DNA of 64,000 nucleotides from an uncultured Draconibacterium sp. Its GTDB lineage: Bacteria; Bacteroidota; Bacteroidia; Bacteroidales; Prolixibacteraceae. Both the position numbers and the translations under genes were made by a program. The DNA lies in contig NZ_OY771649.1 of assembly GCF_963674925.1 (NCBI RefSeq), positions 1,178,001 through 1,242,000 of the forward strand, read 5' to 3'. Positions within the stretch are counted from its first letter, which is position 1. Each line of letters opens with the position of its first letter. The notes beneath the pieces were generated by a model. The model was not told the origin of the DNA. It saw nothing but the letters and a program-made list of their open reading frames with translations, and did not search any database. This document shows, in pieces, positions 60,852 through 64,000 of this stretch.

Positions 60852-61952
60852 TTAAACATTAAACCTGAAGTGCATTATATCGCCATCAGTTACAACATAC
60901 TCTTTTCCTTCAATCGACATTTTTCCGGCTTCTTTACAGGCCAGCTCCGATCCTAAAGTCACAAAGTCGTTGTATTTAATCACCTCGGCACGAATAAATC
61001 CTTTTTCGAAATCAGAGTGGATTACTCCGGCTGCCTGTGGTGCTTTGCTTCCTTTGTGGTAAGTCCATGCACGCACTTCTTTTACTCCGGCAGTAAAATA
61101 TGTTTCCAGCTGAAGCAATTTGTAGGCTGATTTAATCAGTTTACTTACGCCAGCCTCTTTTAATCCAAGATCGTCTAAAAACATTTGGCGCTCCTCAAAA
61201 TCATCCAGCTCGGCAATATCGGCTTCAGTTGCTGCTGCAATCATCAGCATTTCCGAATTCTCATCTTTAATGGCTTCTTTTACGGCTTCAACGTGTGCAT
61301 TTCCTTTAATTACGGCAGGCTCGTCAACATTACAAACATACAATATCGGTTTGTTGGTCAGCAATTCAAGGCTTTTTACAGCTGCTGCATCCGATGGATC
61401 AACCTCAACTGTACGTGCCGATTTTCCTTCCATCAAAACCTCTTTGTATTTCGACAGAATACGGTACATACGTTTGGCTTCAGGATCGTTTCCTGTACGA
61501 GCTTGTTTTTCAACTTTAGTAATACGGCTTTCAACGGTCTCCAGGTCTTTCAACTGAAGTTCAATATCAATGGTCTCCTTATCGCGCACCGGATTGATAG
61601 TTTCATCTACGTGCGTAATATTTTCGTTTTCGAAACAACGCAATACGTGAATAATAGCATCGGTTTCGCGAATATTACCAAGGAATTTATTACCCAAACC
61701 TTCTCCTTTACTTGCCCCGCGAACCAACCCGGCGATATCAACAATTTCAACTGTTGTTGGAACCACACGTTGCGGTTTTACCAATTCCTCCAGTTTTGTT
61801 AATCTTTCGTCGGGTACAGTTATCACCCCTAAGTTGGGTTCGATTGTACAAAAAGGAAAATTTGCTGACTGTGCTTTTGCACTCGACAAACAATTAAACA
61901 ATGTTGATTTTCCGACGTTTGGCAAACCAACAATACCACATTTTAAAGCCAT
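60852..61952 (-). CDS. ychF: Ribosome-associated Obg-like ATPase YchF
   Basis: 366 residues. P-loop GLPNVGKSTLFN, DIAGLVRGASKGEGLGNKFL (switch II), the altered NVDE in place of NKxD that gives ATP preference, and the C-terminal TGS domain (VRAWTYHKGSKAPQAAGVIHSDFEKGFIRAEVI). It binds ribosomes and affects oxidative-stress responses. Confidence 0.96.
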   Translation of the reverse strand: MALKCGIVGLPNVGKSTLFNCLSSAKAQSANFPFCTIEPNLGVITVPDERLTKLEELVKPQRVVPTTVEIVDIAGLVRGASKGEGLGNKFLGNIRETDAIIHVLRCFENENITHVDETINPVRDKETIDIELQLKDLETVESRITKVEKQARTGNDPEAKRMYRILSKYKEVLMEGKSARTVEVDPSDAAAVKSLELLTNKPILYVCNVDEPAVIKGNAHVEAVKEAIKDENSEMLMIAAATEADIAELDDFEERQMFLDDLGLKEAGVSKLIKSAYKLLQLETYFTAGVKEVRAWTYHKGSKAPQAAGVIHSDFEKGFIRAEVIKYNDFVTLGSELACKEAGKMSIEGKEYVVTDGDIMHFRFNV

Positions 61953-61976
61953 TTTACTTATTTAAAAATTGCGGTG

Positions 61977-61984
61977 CAAAGGTA
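61977..61984 (-). promoter_or_regulatory. Bacteroidota-type -7 box for ychF
   Basis: TACCTTTG on the minus strand matches TAnnTTTG, 24 bases before the ATG. Confidence 0.6.
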
Positions 61985-62095
61985 ATTTATTTTTGCTATT
62001 TAAAAATTGATGTTTTAGCATACTTTTTCATCAGAAAAACAGGACTTATTGTATGTTATACAAGTACTTTATTCGTTTTTTTTAAATTCTGTAAC

Positions 62096-62103
62096 TACAT
62101 TTG
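62096..62103 (+). promoter_or_regulatory. Bacteroidota-type -7 box for the NUDIX regulator gene
   Basis: TACATTTG matches TAnnTTTG, 16 bases before the ATG at 62120. Confidence 0.6.
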
Positions 62104-62119
62104 TGTAAACATTTAACCT

Positions 62120-62866
62120 ATGATACTACGACATCTATCTATTGACTGTGTAATTTTTGGCTTTAAAGACAACAAACTGTGTGTTCTTCTTTGGCAATCG
62201 GATTCTGATGTTGCCAAACGTTTTTTTAGCGAAAAAGACAACTACGAGGAAGTTGAAGTCCTCTTTACCAAAAACCCAATGCACGCCGGGCAAGATTATT
62301 GGGCGTTAATCGGATCTCATCTGCCCGATGATGAAGATATTGATGAATACGCCAAATTTATTTTATCGAAAACTACCGGGCTCGAAAATGTTTACCTCAA
62401 CCAGGTAAAAACTTTCGGAAAGTTGGAACGTGTTCCTTTTTCGCGCGTTTTAACAACAGCCTATTATGCCATTATTAACCCGGAATACCACGATTTACGC
62501 CAGTCGGAAATGGCAAAAGTGTTAAACTGGTTCAGGATTGATAAGCTTCCGAAATTGGTTTTCGACCATCAGGTAATTATCGAAGAAGCCTTAAAAAAAC
62601 TACGTTCCGAGGTAAAATATCACCCGGTAGGATTTCAGATGTTACCCGATAAATTTACACTAACTGAACTGCAAACCCTTTACGAAGTTATCCTGGATAC
62701 CACACTCGATACGCGTAATTTCAGAAAGAAAATTCAAAATATGGGGCTGTTAATCGATACCGGCGAGAAACAAACGAACGTTGCACACCGAGCGGCAAAA
62801 CTGTATTCTTTCGATCTTAATGTTTACAACAAATTAAAAGAAGAAGGATTAAACTTCAGAATCTGA
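62120..62866 (+). CDS. NrtR-type NUDIX-fold transcription regulator
   Basis: 248 residues. N-terminal NUDIX domain (SIDCVIFGFKDNKLCVLLWQ ... WALIGSHLPDDEDIDEYAKFILSKTTGL) in which the catalytic RExxEE residues are missing, then a winged-helix domain (KFTLTELQTLYEVILDTTLDTRNFRKKIQNMGLLIDTG). This is the build of NrtR/AraR-type sugar or nucleotide-responsive regulators in Bacteroidota, so it is more likely a DNA-binding sensor than an enzyme. Target genes are not adjacent; the ECF sigma gene starts 47 bases downstream. Confidence 0.82.
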   Translation: MILRHLSIDCVIFGFKDNKLCVLLWQSDSDVAKRFFSEKDNYEEVEVLFTKNPMHAGQDYWALIGSHLPDDEDIDEYAKFILSKTTGLENVYLNQVKTFGKLERVPFSRVLTTAYYAIINPEYHDLRQSEMAKVLNWFRIDKLPKLVFDHQVIIEEALKKLRSEVKYHPVGFQMLPDKFTLTELQTLYEVILDTTLDTRNFRKKIQNMGLLIDTGEKQTNVAHRAAKLYSFDLNVYNKLKEEGLNFRI

Positions 62867-62913
62867 TTTTTTTTTAAACCTTTACCGGCAGATAATGTCT
62901 GATTGGTAGCTTC

Positions 62914-63462
62914 ATGCAAGGGACGGATAAAAATATTATTGCCGATTTAAAGGATGTAAACAAGCGCGATCTTGCTTTTCATCAACTCGTAGGTACTTAC
63001 CAGGAGCGATTGTATTGGCATATCCGAAAAATTGTGCTGAACCATGACGACGCTGACGATGTTTTACAGAATACTTTTTTAAAAGTGTGGCGCAGTATTG
63101 ATAATTTTCGCGAAGAATCGAGCCTGTTTACCTGGCTATATCGTATTGCCACCAACGAATCGATCACGTTTATCAATTCGAAAAAGAAAAAGAGCTTTAT
63201 GCCCTTGAACGATGCCAGCGAGTTTTTAATGGATAATCTTACTTCCGATCCTTATTTCGAAGGAGATGAAATTCAGTTAAAACTTCAGAAAGCAATTGTA
63301 CGTTTACCAGAGAAGCAACGCATAGTTTTTAATATGAAATATTTTGATGATTTGAAGTACGATGAAATGTCGGAAATTCTGGACACATCGGTTGGAGCAT
63401 TAAAGGCTTCCTATCATCATGCAGCGAAAAAGATTGAAGATTACTTAAAAAACACAGATTAA
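62914..63462 (+). CDS. ECF-type RNA polymerase sigma factor
   Basis: 182 residues. Region 2 (FHQLVGTYQERLYWHIRKIVLNHDDADDVLQNTFLKVWRSI) and region 4 (LPEKQRIVFNMKYFDDLKYDEMSEILDTSVGALKASYHHAAKKIE) are clear. The gene is followed by a single-pass membrane protein gene, the usual place of a regulator. Confidence 0.92.
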   Translation: MQGTDKNIIADLKDVNKRDLAFHQLVGTYQERLYWHIRKIVLNHDDADDVLQNTFLKVWRSIDNFREESSLFTWLYRIATNESITFINSKKKKSFMPLNDASEFLMDNLTSDPYFEGDEIQLKLQKAIVRLPEKQRIVFNMKYFDDLKYDEMSEILDTSVGALKASYHHAAKKIEDYLKNTD

Positions 63463-63517
63463 TAGTTTGTTTTTAAACCTTTTAAACAAGATATAGTCAA
63501 TAGTTAAAAATGCCGCA

Positions 63518-63967
63518 ATGGAAGAATTAAAGAACATAGCACCAAATTTGTCGAAAATGAAGAAGGAAAACCCTTTTGGGACTCCGAATCATTATTTCGA
63601 CGATTTTTCCGCTCGCATGCAAATGCAAATTGAAGCGGAAAAACATGTGGCCAACAATAATGATTTTAAAATTATCAATATCTTAAAGCCTGCACTTGGT
63701 CTTGCTGCCAGTTTTGCTATCATATTCATGCTGGTATATATCCCAATAAAAACCTTTATACCACAAGAACAGGTTATTGAAACTACGGCTTCAACAGACT
63801 TTTCCGATACTCAAATGCACTCTATTTTGGAGGAACTCGACGAAAATTCCTTCTTCTCATTACTGGAAAGCGATGATAATGACAAAACATTTAGCGACGA
63901 TGATTTAGTAGCATACGTAAGTTCCAATTTTAATGCTTACGAAATTTTTGAATATACAGAAGAGTAA
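63518..63967 (+). CDS. Single-pass membrane protein downstream of sigma factor (possible anti-sigma factor)
   Basis: 149 residues: soluble N-terminus with NPFGTPNHYFDDFSARM, one membrane helix at about 65-84, then an acidic periplasmic part (DDNDKTFSDDDLVAYVSSNFNAYEIFEYTEE). Its position after the ECF gene suggests it holds the sigma factor at the membrane, but no zinc HxxxCxxC motif of classical anti-sigma factors is present. Confidence 0.6.
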   Translation: MEELKNIAPNLSKMKKENPFGTPNHYFDDFSARMQMQIEAEKHVANNNDFKIINILKPALGLAASFAIIFMLVYIPIKTFIPQEQVIETTASTDFSDTQMHSILEELDENSFFSLLESDDNDKTFSDDDLVAYVSSNFNAYEIFEYTEE

Positions 63968-63972
63968 AATAT

Positions 63973-64000
63973 ATGAGACAGCTAATTGCAATACTAACAG
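63973..64000 (+). CDS. Start of a further gene, cut by the window end
   Basis: ATG 63973 opens MRQLIAILT, the beginning of a probable signal peptide, 5 bases after the preceding stop. Identity cannot be told. Confidence 0.5.

Noticed and set aside
1..64000. tRNA, rRNA or tmRNA genes
   Set aside because: No cloverleaf-like TTCRA...CCA or rRNA block was recognised by eye; a tRNAscan run would settle it.

Overview
The window is chromosomal DNA of a member of the Bacteroidota, most likely a Marinilabiliales/Prolixibacteraceae-like marine or sediment bacterium. The evidence is the gene content (NigD-like lipoprotein, T9SS C-terminal sorting domain, DUF3822, DUF6787, long NusB, S1 with six repeats, lipid A deacylase), promoters of the Bacteroidota type (-7 box TAnnTTTG) in front of many genes, and few Shine-Dalgarno sites. 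Genus is inference.

Region 1-42.5 kb and 57.3-64 kb is ordinary core genome. It holds a partial S41 protease, hutH, hisS, an aminotransferase, a LamB-type porin, rluF, a metallophosphoesterase, msrA, a MarR/nitroreductase pair, a secreted three-gene locus ending in a T9SS protein, a phosphosugar mutase followed by rmlD-rmlC-rmlA (rmlD carries a one-base frameshift), rpsA, rnz, a RecD-like helicase, rsmD, pdxH, dnaX (read through an A10 run followed by a hairpin, which looks like programmed -1 frameshifting), a glutathione peroxidase, threonine aldolase, rhomboid protease, PagL-like deacylase, nusB, yajC, ychF, a NUDIX/NrtR-like regulator and an ECF sigma factor locus. Several families of short palindromic repeats are scattered through it, one with its own RAYT transposase.

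Region 42.83-57.29 kb is the accessory island and the main result. It reads as an array of at least six one-directional gene cassettes. Every cassette begins with GTT-N7-AT, and five of the six end with AC-N7-AAC in which the N7 is the (near-)exact reverse complement of that same cassette's own start. Between cassettes lie 140-210 bp imperfect hairpins built like integron attC sites (R''-L''-loop-L'-R'), with a repeated A opposite C mismatch in both arms. No integron integrase is in the window, so this resembles a cluster of attC sites lacking an integrase, but the core boxes are not the classical ones. Cassette 1 carries a two-gene nuclease + HerA ATPase defence module; cassette 2 a TlpA-like thioredoxin; cassette 3 is gutted by an IS3 element and contains two odd variable-arm hairpins; cassette 4 a broken PD-(D/E)XK-like nuclease with two small paralogous proteins; cassette 5 an Nramp metal transporter; cassette 6 a YdeI-like protein. 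Site attC3 is split by an IS1182-type element, and attC4 and attC5 are each split, at the same base of R'', by related group II introns lying antisense to the cassettes; one has a reverse transcriptase and the other has lost it.

Just left of the array lies a seven-copy GGGAGAAC array with an exact 21-bp period.
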